From: Oscillospiraceae bacterium
GTDB lineage: Bacteria > Bacillota > Clostridia > Oscillospirales > Ruminococcaceae
Direction: 5' to 3'
Length of the DNA stretch: 64,000 bases
Assembly (NCBI GenBank): GCA_022770625.1
Contig: JALEHK010000037.1
Coordinates: 1 to 64,000 of the forward strand
Part shown: one piece after another, positions 1 to 6,952 of the stretch
Numbering within the stretch: the stretch's first letter is position 1
Layout of the letters: each line of letters begins with the position of its first letter
Notes under the pieces: generated by a model
The model's database searches: none
Seen by the model: the letters and a program-made list of their open reading frames with translations, nothing else
What the model was told of the DNA's origin: nothing
Position numbers and translations under genes: made by a program

Positions 1-600
1 CTCGGCTTTCTCTATGTCGATACCGGCGCACTCTACCGAACAATCGCGCTCTTTGTCCTGAGGGCGGGGGTTGATCCCGCCGACCGGGAAGCGGTCGCTT
101 CACTCCTTCCGCAGATCCATATCCGTCTCGCCTATCAGAACGGAGTTCAAGAGATGTATCTCGGGGAGGAAAACGTTTCGGGAGAGATCCGGACTCCCGC
201 CGTTTCGATGGCTGCGTCGGCGGTCGCCGCTCAGCCGGAGGTGCGGGCGTTCCTTCTTGAAGAGCAGCGGCGGTTTGCAAGAGAAGCAAACGTTCTGATG
301 GACGGGCGGGATATCGGTACGGTCGTTCTTCCCGACGCCACCGTCAAGATTTTCCTCACCGCATCGGCCGAAGTACGCGCCCGCAGACGGTATAAGGAAC
401 TGATCGAAAAGGGAGAAAAGGTGAGTTTTGAAGAAGTGCTTCGGGACGTGGAAGCGCGGGATTACGCCGACTCCCACCGGGCAGTTGCACCGCTCAAACA
501 GGCGTCCGACGCGGTTCTCGCCGACACCGGGACGCTCACCCTCGAAGAATCGGTCGAACTGATTAAGAAGATTATCACTGAAAAGACAGCGTCCATGTAA
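1..600 (+). CDS. cmk: Cytidylate kinase, 5'-truncated by the window edge
   Basis: Phosphorylates CMP/dCMP to the diphosphate with ATP (cytoplasmic pyrimidine salvage). The reading frame is already open at base 1 (LGFLYVDTGALYR, the part just after the P-loop), so the first 15 or so residues lie outside. The visible 199 residues contain the CMP-binding DTGALYR segment, the DGRDIGTVV motif and the lid-region arginines (RARRR), ending with a helical tail typical of Cmk. It is followed 25 bp later by plsC and then ispH-S1; this gene order is a familiar Clostridia arrangement and supports the call. The stop is TAA at 598-600. Confidence 0.95.
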   Translation, partial: LGFLYVDTGALYRTIALFVLRAGVDPADREAVASLLPQIHIRLAYQNGVQEMYLGEENVSGEIRTPAVSMAASAVAAQPEVRAFLLEEQRRFAREANVLMDGRDIGTVVLPDATVKIFLTASAEVRARRRYKELIEKGEKVSFEEVLRDVEARDYADSHRAVAPLKQASDAVLADTGTLTLEESVELIKKIITEKTASM

Positions 601-625
601 GCAGACAGAGAAAGGGAGAGTTTTC

Positions 626-1225
626 ATGATTTTTTACAAGATCGCGCGCGCCGTGACCCATCTGATCTCCAAGTGCCTGTATAAAGTCCGGTACGAGGGG
701 TTGGAAAACGTTCCGACCGACCGCGGCTTTATCCTCTGCTCCAATCATATTTCCAACTTCGACCCGATCCTGATCGCCGTCCGGCTCAAGCCGCAGTGCT
801 TTTTTATGGCTAAGGAAGAGCTTTTCAAAAATCCCTTTGTCAGCCTGATTATCCGGGGGCTTGGGGCGTTCCCTGTTTCCCGCGGCAAGGGCGATACCGC
901 AGCAATCGAAAAGGCGGTCAACTATGTGAAAGACGGGAAGGTGGTCGCGATCTTCCCCGAAGGCCACCGGAGCAAGGACGGAAATCTTCAAAAGCTCAAA
1001 TCGGGCGCGGTCGTCATTGCGGCCGAAACGGGCGGCGGGCTTCAGCCCTGCGTCATCAAAAAGGGCGAGAAGCGTTTCCTGCGCACGCCGGTCGTTATCC
1101 GCTACGGGAAATTCATCACCCACGAACAGCTCGGGCTGACCGGGCGGGTTCCGGCGCAGATCCGGAGCGCGAATAAGCTTCTGACCGCGTCGCTGGAAGG
1201 AATGCTGGAGGATATCCATGTCTGA
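626..1225 (+). CDS. plsC: 1-acyl-sn-glycerol-3-phosphate acyltransferase
   Basis: Transfers an acyl chain to lysophosphatidate to give phosphatidate at the inner membrane face (phospholipid synthesis). The 199-residue protein has the acyltransferase signature NHISNFDP (the H-X4-D catalytic dyad, about residue 40) and the substrate-binding FPEGHRS block (about residue 113). An N-terminal hydrophobic stretch is short, as in small PlsC proteins. A GGGAGAG ribosome site precedes ATG 626. Its last 8 bases overlap the ispH-S1 start, which suggests translational coupling in a cmk-plsC-ispH operon. Confidence 0.95.
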   Translation: MIFYKIARAVTHLISKCLYKVRYEGLENVPTDRGFILCSNHISNFDPILIAVRLKPQCFFMAKEELFKNPFVSLIIRGLGAFPVSRGKGDTAAIEKAVNYVKDGKVVAIFPEGHRSKDGNLQKLKSGAVVIAAETGGGLQPCVIKKGEKRFLRTPVVIRYGKFITHEQLGLTGRVPAQIRSANKLLTASLEGMLEDIHV

Positions 1226-3191
1226 AGTGATCCGTATCCCGCAGCCGAACGGGCGTCCCGACAAAACCATCACCCTCGCCTCGTCGGCAGGATTCTGCTA
1301 CGGCGTAAAGCGGGCGGTGGACAAGGCGTTCTCGATCGCAGAAAGTTCGACCAACGCGGTGACCTTAGGCCCCATCATTCATAACCCGCAGGTCGTCGGA
1401 AGACTTGCGTCGCTCGGAGTGCCGAGCGTATCCGGCCCCGAAGAAACCCGCCCCGGCCAGACGGTCATCATCCGCTCCCACGGAGTCGGCGCCGATGTGA
1501 TCGGGAAGCTGAGCGGAAGGGAGATCATCGACTGCACCTGTCCCCATGTCGCGCGGATTCATAAAATCGCGCGGGAAGTTACCGAAGAGGGACACATTCT
1601 TCTGATCGCGGGGAATCCTTCCCACCCGGAAGTGCAGGGAATCGTCGGCCACGCAAAAGGAGAGGTGCACGTCTTTCAGGACGAAAAAACGCTTCGGGAG
1701 ATCCTCGACAGGCTGAAAAAACGCGGCTCTCCGCCGGTTGCCGTCGTCCAACAGACCACACTCGGGCAATTGTTGTGGAAAAATTTACAAACTATCATTG
1801 AAAAGGACTATACAAACGTCCAGAAATTTGATACAATATGTAACGCGACAAATTTAAGGCAGCAGGAAGCTGTTGCTTTGGCGGAAAAATCCGACCTGAT
1901 GATCGTCATTGGCGGGCGCGAAAGCTCCAATACACAAAAACTTTACGAAATTTGTTCCAAAAAGTGCGAAACAATCGCTATTGAGACAAAATCAGAACTT
2001 GACAAAAGGCGGATTTTACGTCATAATAATATTGGCGTTACTGCCGGTGCTTCTACCCCGGCTGATATAATCAAGGAGGTTTTAACAACCATGAGTGAAA
2101 TTCTGGAAAATCAGGATGAGGAGCTTTCCTTTGCGGAGCTCTTCGAACAGTCTCAGACTGAAAAATTATATAACGGGAAAAGGGTAAAGGGCATCGTCTC
2201 CAACGTTACGCCGAACGAGATCCACGTCGATATCGGTGCCAAGCAGACCGGTATCGTTCCTGCTTCCGAGCTTTCCGAAAACGGCGATCTGACTCCCGAC
2301 AGCTTCAAGCCCGGCGATGAGATCGATCTGGTTGTCGTTAAGGTCAACGATCAGGAAGGTGTTGTCACCCTGTCCAAGAAACGCCTGGACGCGGAAGCAA
2401 ACTACACCGCCATCTGCAAAGCCTATGAAGAAGGCACCGTTATGACCGGTACGGTTACCGACGTTATCAAGGGCGGTATCCTCGTCAACTGCAACGGCCT
2501 GAAAGTCTTCGTTCCCGCTTCTCTCGCTTCCGACAGAAGAATGGAAGATCTTTCCGTTCTCGTCGGCAAGGAAGTTCAGTTCAAGGTCATCGAAGTCAAT
2601 GACCGCCGCCGTCGTGCTGTCGGCTCTGTTAAGGCTGTTCTTTCCGAAGAGAAGAAAGCAAAACAGGAAGAGTTCTGGAACAGCGTTGAGATCGGCAAAG
2701 TCTACACCGGCGAAGTCAAATCGATCACCTCTTACGGTGCATTCGTTGATCTGGGCGGCGTTGACGGCATGATCCACATCACCGAGCTGTCCTGGACCCG
2801 CATCAAGAGCCCTGAAGAGGTCGTTCATGTCGGCGACACCGTTGAAGTCTATATCAAGGACATCGACACCGAGAAGAAGAAAATTTCCCTCGGCTACAAG
2901 AAAGCTGAAGACAATCCCTGGGAGATCTTCAAGAAAGATTACCCTGTCGATACCATCTGCCCCGTCAAGATCGTTTCGATCACCACCTTCGGTGCATTTG
3001 CACAGATCATCCCCGGCGTTGACGGCCTGATCCACATCAGCCAGATCGCCAACGAGAGAATCGCAAAGGTTTCCGATAAACTGGCTGTCGGCGATGTTGT
3101 CGATGCAATGATCATCGATATCGATTACGAAAAGAAGAAAGTTTCTCTTTCGATCCGTGCAACCCTCGACGCAGGTTCCGACGAAGAGTAA
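1218..3191 (+). CDS. ispH: IspH (HMBPP reductase) fused to a four-repeat S1 RNA-binding protein
   Basis: The N-terminal ~290 residues are 4-hydroxy-3-methylbut-2-enyl diphosphate reductase, the last step of the MEP isoprenoid pathway. The three Fe-S cysteines are visible in GFCYGVK, DCTCPH and TICNATN. The C-terminal ~365 residues carry four S1/OB repeats, the third and fourth with the classical YGAFVDL and FGAFAQI cores, and resemble ribosomal protein S1. This fusion is known in Clostridia. Composition changes along the gene: GC-rich to about 1770, AT-rich from about 1770 to 2090, then a high-expression codon style. An AAGGAGGT at 2073-2080 lies 10 bases before an in-frame ATG at 2091, so the S1 part could also be made alone (366 residues). 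A strong hairpin terminator follows. Confidence 0.95.
   Translation: MSEVIRIPQPNGRPDKTITLASSAGFCYGVKRAVDKAFSIAESSTNAVTLGPIIHNPQVVGRLASLGVPSVSGPEETRPGQTVIIRSHGVGADVIGKLSGREIIDCTCPHVARIHKIAREVTEEGHILLIAGNPSHPEVQGIVGHAKGEVHVFQDEKTLREILDRLKKRGSPPVAVVQQTTLGQLLWKNLQTIIEKDYTNVQKFDTICNATNLRQQEAVALAEKSDLMIVIGGRESSNTQKLYEICSKKCETIAIETKSELDKRRILRHNNIGVTAGASTPADIIKEVLTTMSEILENQDEELSFAELFEQSQTEKLYNGKRVKGIVSNVTPNEIHVDIGAKQTGIVPASELSENGDLTPDSFKPGDEIDLVVVKVNDQEGVVTLSKKRLDAEANYTAICKAYEEGTVMTGTVTDVIKGGILVNCNGLKVFVPASLASDRRMEDLSVLVGKEVQFKVIEVNDRRRRAVGSVKAVLSEEKKAKQEEFWNSVEIGKVYTGEVKSITSYGAFVDLGGVDGMIHITELSWTRIKSPEEVVHVGDTVEVYIKDIDTEKKKISLGYKKAEDNPWEIFKKDYPVDTICPVKIVSITTFGAFAQIIPGVDGLIHISQIANERIAKVSDKLAVGDVVDAMIIDIDYEKKKVSLSIRATLDAGSDEE
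1999..2093 (+). promoter_or_regulatory. Internal promoter, RBS and in-frame start for a stand-alone S1 protein
   Basis: TTGACA (1999-2004), a 17-base gap and CATAAT (2022-2027) form a near-consensus sigma-A promoter inside the IspH part. About 40 bases later, AAGGAGGT (2073-2080) is followed by ATG 2091 in the same frame as the fusion. The SD also encodes the I-K-E-V residues common at IspH C-termini, so part of the match may be protein-driven. Confidence 0.5.
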
Positions 3192-3214
3192 TTTTATCGA
3201 TACCCGAAAAAGTA

Positions 3215-3253
3215 AAAACGGTGCAGTCCGGGAAAACCCGGCTGCGCCGTTTT
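3215..3253 (+). terminator. Rho-independent terminator of the cmk-plsC-ispH operon
   Basis: AAAACGG-GCAG-CCGGG pairs with CCCGG-CTGC-CCGTTTT around an AAAA loop, with one G-U pair and one bulge, ending in a T run. Confidence 0.85.
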
Positions 3254-3294
3254 CCGTATCAAGAATGTGTTCGTGCACAAAAGGAGGAAATCGT

Positions 3295-4890
3295 ATGACA
3301 ATTGAGGCAATCAAAAAGCAAATCGAAGAGGGGCGCGCGGCTCTCGGCATCGAACTTGGCTCTACACGGATCAAGGCCGTTCTGATCGGAGAAGATCACG
3401 CGCCGATCGCGTCGGGAAGCTTTGACTGGGAGAACCGGCTGGAGAACGGGGTCTGGACCTACAGCCTTTCGGACGCATGGAAAGGCGTACAGGAATGTTA
3501 CCGCCGGCTCTCGGAAAAGGTGGAAGCGCTCTGCGGCGCAAAGCTTCGTCGTCTTTCCGCCATCGGATTTTCGGCGATGATGCACGGATTTCTTCCGTTT
3601 AACGAAACAGGAGAGCTGCTGACTCCTTTCCGCACCTGGCGCAATACGATGACCGAACCGGCGGCCAAACAGCTGACCGAGCTTTTCCACTTCAACATTC
3701 CTCAGCGCTGGAGTATCGCCCATCTCTGGCAGGCGATTGTAAACGGAGAGGAATACACCTCCCGGATCTCCTTTTTCACGACGCTCGCAGGCTATATTCA
3801 CTGGCAGCTAACCGGGGAAAAGGTCCTCGGCGCGGGCGAAGCGTCCGGAATGTTTCCACTGGGTAGAACGGGCGATTATGATGAAGAGATGATCGAAAAA
3901 TTCGACGCACTTTCGGCAGAAAAGGGTTTTCCGAAAAAGCTGCGGGAGATCCTTCCCCGCGTCCTCTCGGCCGGTGAGAAGGCAGGCGTTCTGACCAAAG
4001 AGGGAGCGCTCCTGCTCGACCCCAGCGGAACACTTGAGGCAGGGATCCTGCTCTGTCCGCCCGAAGGGGACGCCGGAACCGGCATGGCCGCCACCAACTC
4101 GGTCGCGCCCCGAACCGGAAACGTTTCTGCCGGAACCAGTATCTTTTCGATGGTCGTGCTGGAACGGCCGCTGAAAGGTGTCTACCCCGAGATCGACATG
4201 GTGACCACGCCGGACGGACATCCGGTCGCGATGGTTCACTGCAACAACTGCACCTCCGACATCAACGCATGGGCAGAGCTGCTGATCGGATTCGCAAAAT
4301 CGCTCGGGGTTTCCTGTACGATGCCGCAGGCACTCGACGCGATCTTTTACTCGGCAAAGGAAGCGGCGGCCGACTGCGGCGGGGTCGTTTCGATCGGCTA
4401 CCTTTCAGGCGAACCGGTGACGGGGTTTGACGAAGGGCGTCCACTCGTCCTCAGAAAGCCGGACGCGGCTCTCTCCTTCTCCGCGTTCTCCCGGTCGCTT
4501 CTTTCCTCGGCGGTCGCGGCGCTTGCGATCGGGATGAAGATCCTGACCGAAAAGGAAAAGGTAGCAATCGACACCCTTTACGGCCACGGCGGTTTCTTCA
4601 AGGCGGAGAATGTCGGGCAGCAGCTGCTGGCGTCGGCGCTGAACACCCCCGTTTCGGTCATGGAAACGGCGGGCGAAGGCGGGCCGTGGGGAATGGCGCT
4701 TCTGGCCGCGTACAGCGTCCGGAAAGAAGAAGGAGAAAGCCTTTCCCATTACCTCTCAGAAAAGGTCTTTGCCGGAAACAAAGGGAAAACGCTGGCTCCC
4801 GTTCCGGAAGAGACAGCGGGCTTTGAAAAATATATCGAGCTTTACCGCGCGGCGCTCCCGGCGGAAAAGGCCGCGGTCGAGAGATTTTGA
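3295..4890 (+). CDS. FGGY-family carbohydrate kinase, substrate unknown
   Basis: A 531-residue sugar kinase of the FGGY/ASKHA fold, predicted to phosphorylate a pentulose, hexulose or related sugar with ATP. The N-terminal phosphate loop reads GIELGSTRIKAV, close to the usual GIDxGTTxxK. A FSAMMHGF segment, a GDAGTGMAATNSV block and a C-terminal GHGGFFK segment complete both lobes. Start ATG 3295 is chosen over upstream frame because AAGGAGG (3281-3287) sits 7 bases before it and the ispH-S1 terminator lies upstream. It is clearly different from the XylB at 26.9 kb. I see no promoter of its own, so read-through is possible. No neighbouring isomerase or transporter identifies the sugar; a ribulokinase-like role is only one option. 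Confidence 0.85.
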   Translation: MTIEAIKKQIEEGRAALGIELGSTRIKAVLIGEDHAPIASGSFDWENRLENGVWTYSLSDAWKGVQECYRRLSEKVEALCGAKLRRLSAIGFSAMMHGFLPFNETGELLTPFRTWRNTMTEPAAKQLTELFHFNIPQRWSIAHLWQAIVNGEEYTSRISFFTTLAGYIHWQLTGEKVLGAGEASGMFPLGRTGDYDEEMIEKFDALSAEKGFPKKLREILPRVLSAGEKAGVLTKEGALLLDPSGTLEAGILLCPPEGDAGTGMAATNSVAPRTGNVSAGTSIFSMVVLERPLKGVYPEIDMVTTPDGHPVAMVHCNNCTSDINAWAELLIGFAKSLGVSCTMPQALDAIFYSAKEAAADCGGVVSIGYLSGEPVTGFDEGRPLVLRKPDAALSFSAFSRSLLSSAVAALAIGMKILTEKEKVAIDTLYGHGGFFKAENVGQQLLASALNTPVSVMETAGEGGPWGMALLAAYSVRKEEGESLSHYLSEKVFAGNKGKTLAPVPEETAGFEKYIELYRAALPAEKAAVERF

Positions 4891-4898
4891 GCAAAAGA

Positions 4899-4938
4899 AA
4901 AACAGGCGGGCAAAACTTCCAACTCGTCCGCCTGTTTT
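4899..4938 (+). terminator. Terminator after the FGGY kinase
   Basis: AAAACAGGCGG pairs with CCGCCTGTTTT around an 18-base loop, followed by CTT. Confidence 0.8.
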
Positions 4939-4979
4939 CTTCCGATTCCCTACGAAATGCACAAAATCCGGCAAAGTGC

Positions 4980-5008
4980 TTGAAATCTTCATGAAGATAG
5001 ATTAATAT
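4980..5008 (+). promoter_or_regulatory. ackA promoter with a palindrome in the spacer
   Basis: TTGAAA (4980-4985), 17 bases, TAATAT (5003-5008). The spacer holds the perfect 14-bp palindrome ATCTTCATGAAGAT (4985-4998), a good position for a repressor site. The leader to ATG 5124 is about 110 bases. Confidence 0.5.
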
Positions 5009-5123
5009 ATATTCTGTAAGATTCTGCTCCGGATGTGCTGTTTTGCCCGGAGCGGAAGCAGATTCCCTGCGCGGATTTCCGCTGCGGCCGATCTGGCAAC
5101 AATAGAAAGGAATGGATCATCAC

Positions 5124-6326
5124 ATGAAAATTCTGGTTATCAACGCCGGCAGTTCTTCCCTGAAGTACCAGCTGATCAACATGGACAACGAAGAGGTCAT
5201 GGCCAAGGGCAACTGCGAAAGAATCGGAATCGACGGCCGCATCACCCATAAGACCGCTTCCGGATATTCCCACGCCGAAGAGTGCAGCTTTCCCACCCAT
5301 ACCGAAGCGTTTGAAAAGGTTATCGAGAGCCTGACCACCGGCGAAGGCAAGGTCATCGACTCGATCTCCGAGATCTCTGCGGTCGGCCATCGTATCGTCC
5401 AGGGCGGCGACATCTTCTCCAAGTCGGTTCTCGTTACCGATGAGGTCATCGACCAGATCGAAGGACTCGCTCCCCTCGCTCCCCTTCATAACCATGCGCA
5501 CGTCCTCGCTCTGCGCGCCTGCCGCAAGGTCGTCGGCGACGCTGTTCCGATGGTCGTTGTTTTCGATACCGCTTTTCATCAGACAATGCCCGCAAAGGCT
5601 TATATGTACGGCCTTCCCTACGGCGACTATGAGAAGTACGCAATCCGCAAATACGGCTTCCACGGCACCTCTCACCGCTTTGTTTCGGCTGATTTTGCCC
5701 GCCGTCTCGGCAAACCCCTCGAGTCTCTGAAGATGGTCACCTGCCACCTCGGCAACGGCTCTTCGATCACCGCTGTTGACTGCGGCAAATGCGTCGATAC
5801 CACGATGGGCTTCACCCCTCTGGACGGCGTTATCATGGGCACTCGCTGCGGTGCGATCGACGCTTCCGCAGTTCTGTACCTGATGGAAAAAACCGGTATG
5901 TCCGCTTCTGAGATGAGCAACTACCTCAACAAGCAGTGCGGCTTCTACGGTCTGACCGGCGGCAAGTCGGACAACCGCGACATCGAAGCCGGCATCGCAG
6001 CAGGCGACGAAAAGTGCAAGCTCGCTTCCGATATGCTCTGCTATGAGATCAAGAAACAGATCGGCGCATACGCAGCTGCTATGGGCGGTCTGGACGCTGT
6101 CGTCTTTACCGGCGGCATCGGCGAGAACGCAATCGGCATCCGTGCAGGCGCCTGCGAAGGTCTCGAGTTCCTCGGCATCAAGATGGACGCTGAGAAAAAC
6201 AAAGAGCTTAACCACAGCGAAGGCCGCATCTCTGCTGCCGACTCCAAGGTTGAGGTCTGGATCGTTCCGACCAATGAAGAGCTGCTGATCGCTCAGGATA
6301 CCGAAGCGCTGATCTCCGGCAAATAA
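5124..6326 (+). CDS. ackA: Acetate kinase
   Basis: Converts acetyl phosphate and ADP to acetate and ATP, the main substrate-level ATP step of acetogenic fermentation. The 400-residue protein shows the family start MKILVINAGSSSLKYQ, the central GFHGTSH and HLGNGSS blocks, the TRCGAIDA stretch and the C-terminal FTGGIGENA ATP-binding motif. ATG 5124 is preferred over ATG 5112: the GAAAGGA ribosome site at 5105-5111 would touch the earlier start. No phosphotransacetylase gene is adjacent; ackA stands alone between two terminators with its own promoter. Codons are of the highly expressed type. Confidence 0.97.
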   Translation: MKILVINAGSSSLKYQLINMDNEEVMAKGNCERIGIDGRITHKTASGYSHAEECSFPTHTEAFEKVIESLTTGEGKVIDSISEISAVGHRIVQGGDIFSKSVLVTDEVIDQIEGLAPLAPLHNHAHVLALRACRKVVGDAVPMVVVFDTAFHQTMPAKAYMYGLPYGDYEKYAIRKYGFHGTSHRFVSADFARRLGKPLESLKMVTCHLGNGSSITAVDCGKCVDTTMGFTPLDGVIMGTRCGAIDASAVLYLMEKTGMSASEMSNYLNKQCGFYGLTGGKSDNRDIEAGIAAGDEKCKLASDMLCYEIKKQIGAYAAAMGGLDAVVFTGGIGENAIGIRAGACEGLEFLGIKMDAEKNKELNHSEGRISAADSKVEVWIVPTNEELLIAQDTEALISGK

Positions 6327-6337
6327 GTTTTTCATGC

Positions 6338-6375
6338 AAAACCGCTGTGCGCCCTAAAGGCGCGCGGCGGTTTTT
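6338..6375 (+). terminator. ackA terminator
   Basis: AAAACCGCTGTGCGCC pairs with GGCGCGCGGCGGTTTTT around TAAA. Confidence 0.85.
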
Positions 6376-6800
6376 GGCGCTCAGACAGCAAAAGACCCCG
6401 TTTCATAAGAAACGAGATCCTTTGCAAGCGTATGAAAAATGAGGAGGAGAGGGTATCAATTTAAAGAACCGGATTACCCGTATCCGGTATTCCGTCTGCC
6501 CGTTTTATCCGGGTGCCCCGGTTTCCCCATTTCCGGGAACGGAATCAATCGCATCTGCCGAAAGGGGGATTCACTGAATCGCGTCTGCCGTTTAAGACGA
6601 GTTCTAAAATCTTAAAGAGCGGATAGGCTTTCGTATCTCTTCCCTGCCGACGATTAGAGTATACCGGAAAAATATGAATAAATTATCCTTTCGGCATGGA
6701 TTTTGCCTGAATAATGGCAGGATAATTTGTTAAGGGGCAGTATCCGTTTATTTGCACCAATTCTTTTGCAAAAAGTTTTTCAGTTTTTTTCTCAGAATAC
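6376..6800. other. Long non-coding stretch with several hairpins
   Basis: No convincing gene on either strand. It begins with an imperfect hairpin centred on GTTTC-ATAA-GAAAC (about 6390-6424) that could terminate leftward transcripts. ATTCCGT (from about 6488) and ACGGAAT (ending about 6545) can pair around inner CCGG-rich hairpins. A short near-repeat, AATCGC(A/G)TCTGCCG, occurs at about 6547 and 6579. A structured non-coding RNA is possible but no known family is recognised. Confidence 0.35.
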
Positions 6801-6829
6801 TGGAAATACGGCGATATATTTGTTATAAT
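6801..6829 (+). promoter_or_regulatory. ppdK promoter (extended -10) and structured leader
   Basis: TGGAAA (6801-6806), 17 bases, then TATAAT (6824-6829) preceded by TG at 6821-6822. The ~115-base leader holds an AGACGT/ACGTCT pair and a CTCTCT-AAAA-AGAGAG hairpin before the GGAGG ribosome site. Confidence 0.6.
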
Positions 6830-6952
6830 AAGAGTAAGACACCAGACGTATTTCCTGCGGTGTGTTTTTGTCGTGCCGAAAAACGTCTGTGAGTGCTCTC
6901 CTGCCTCTCTAAAAAGAGAGCGCGGAATGTGTATAATTGGAGGTAATAAACA

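Noticed and set aside
4989..6335. 448-codon minus-strand frame opposite ackA, and similar long antisense frames opposite ispH-S1, GH3, GH39 and BCCT
   Set aside because: All lie fully within recognisable genes, lack ribosome sites and show no motifs.
6932..6937. TATAAT just before ppdK as an alternative -10
   Set aside because: It touches the ribosome site and would start transcription at the start codon; no -35 is present.
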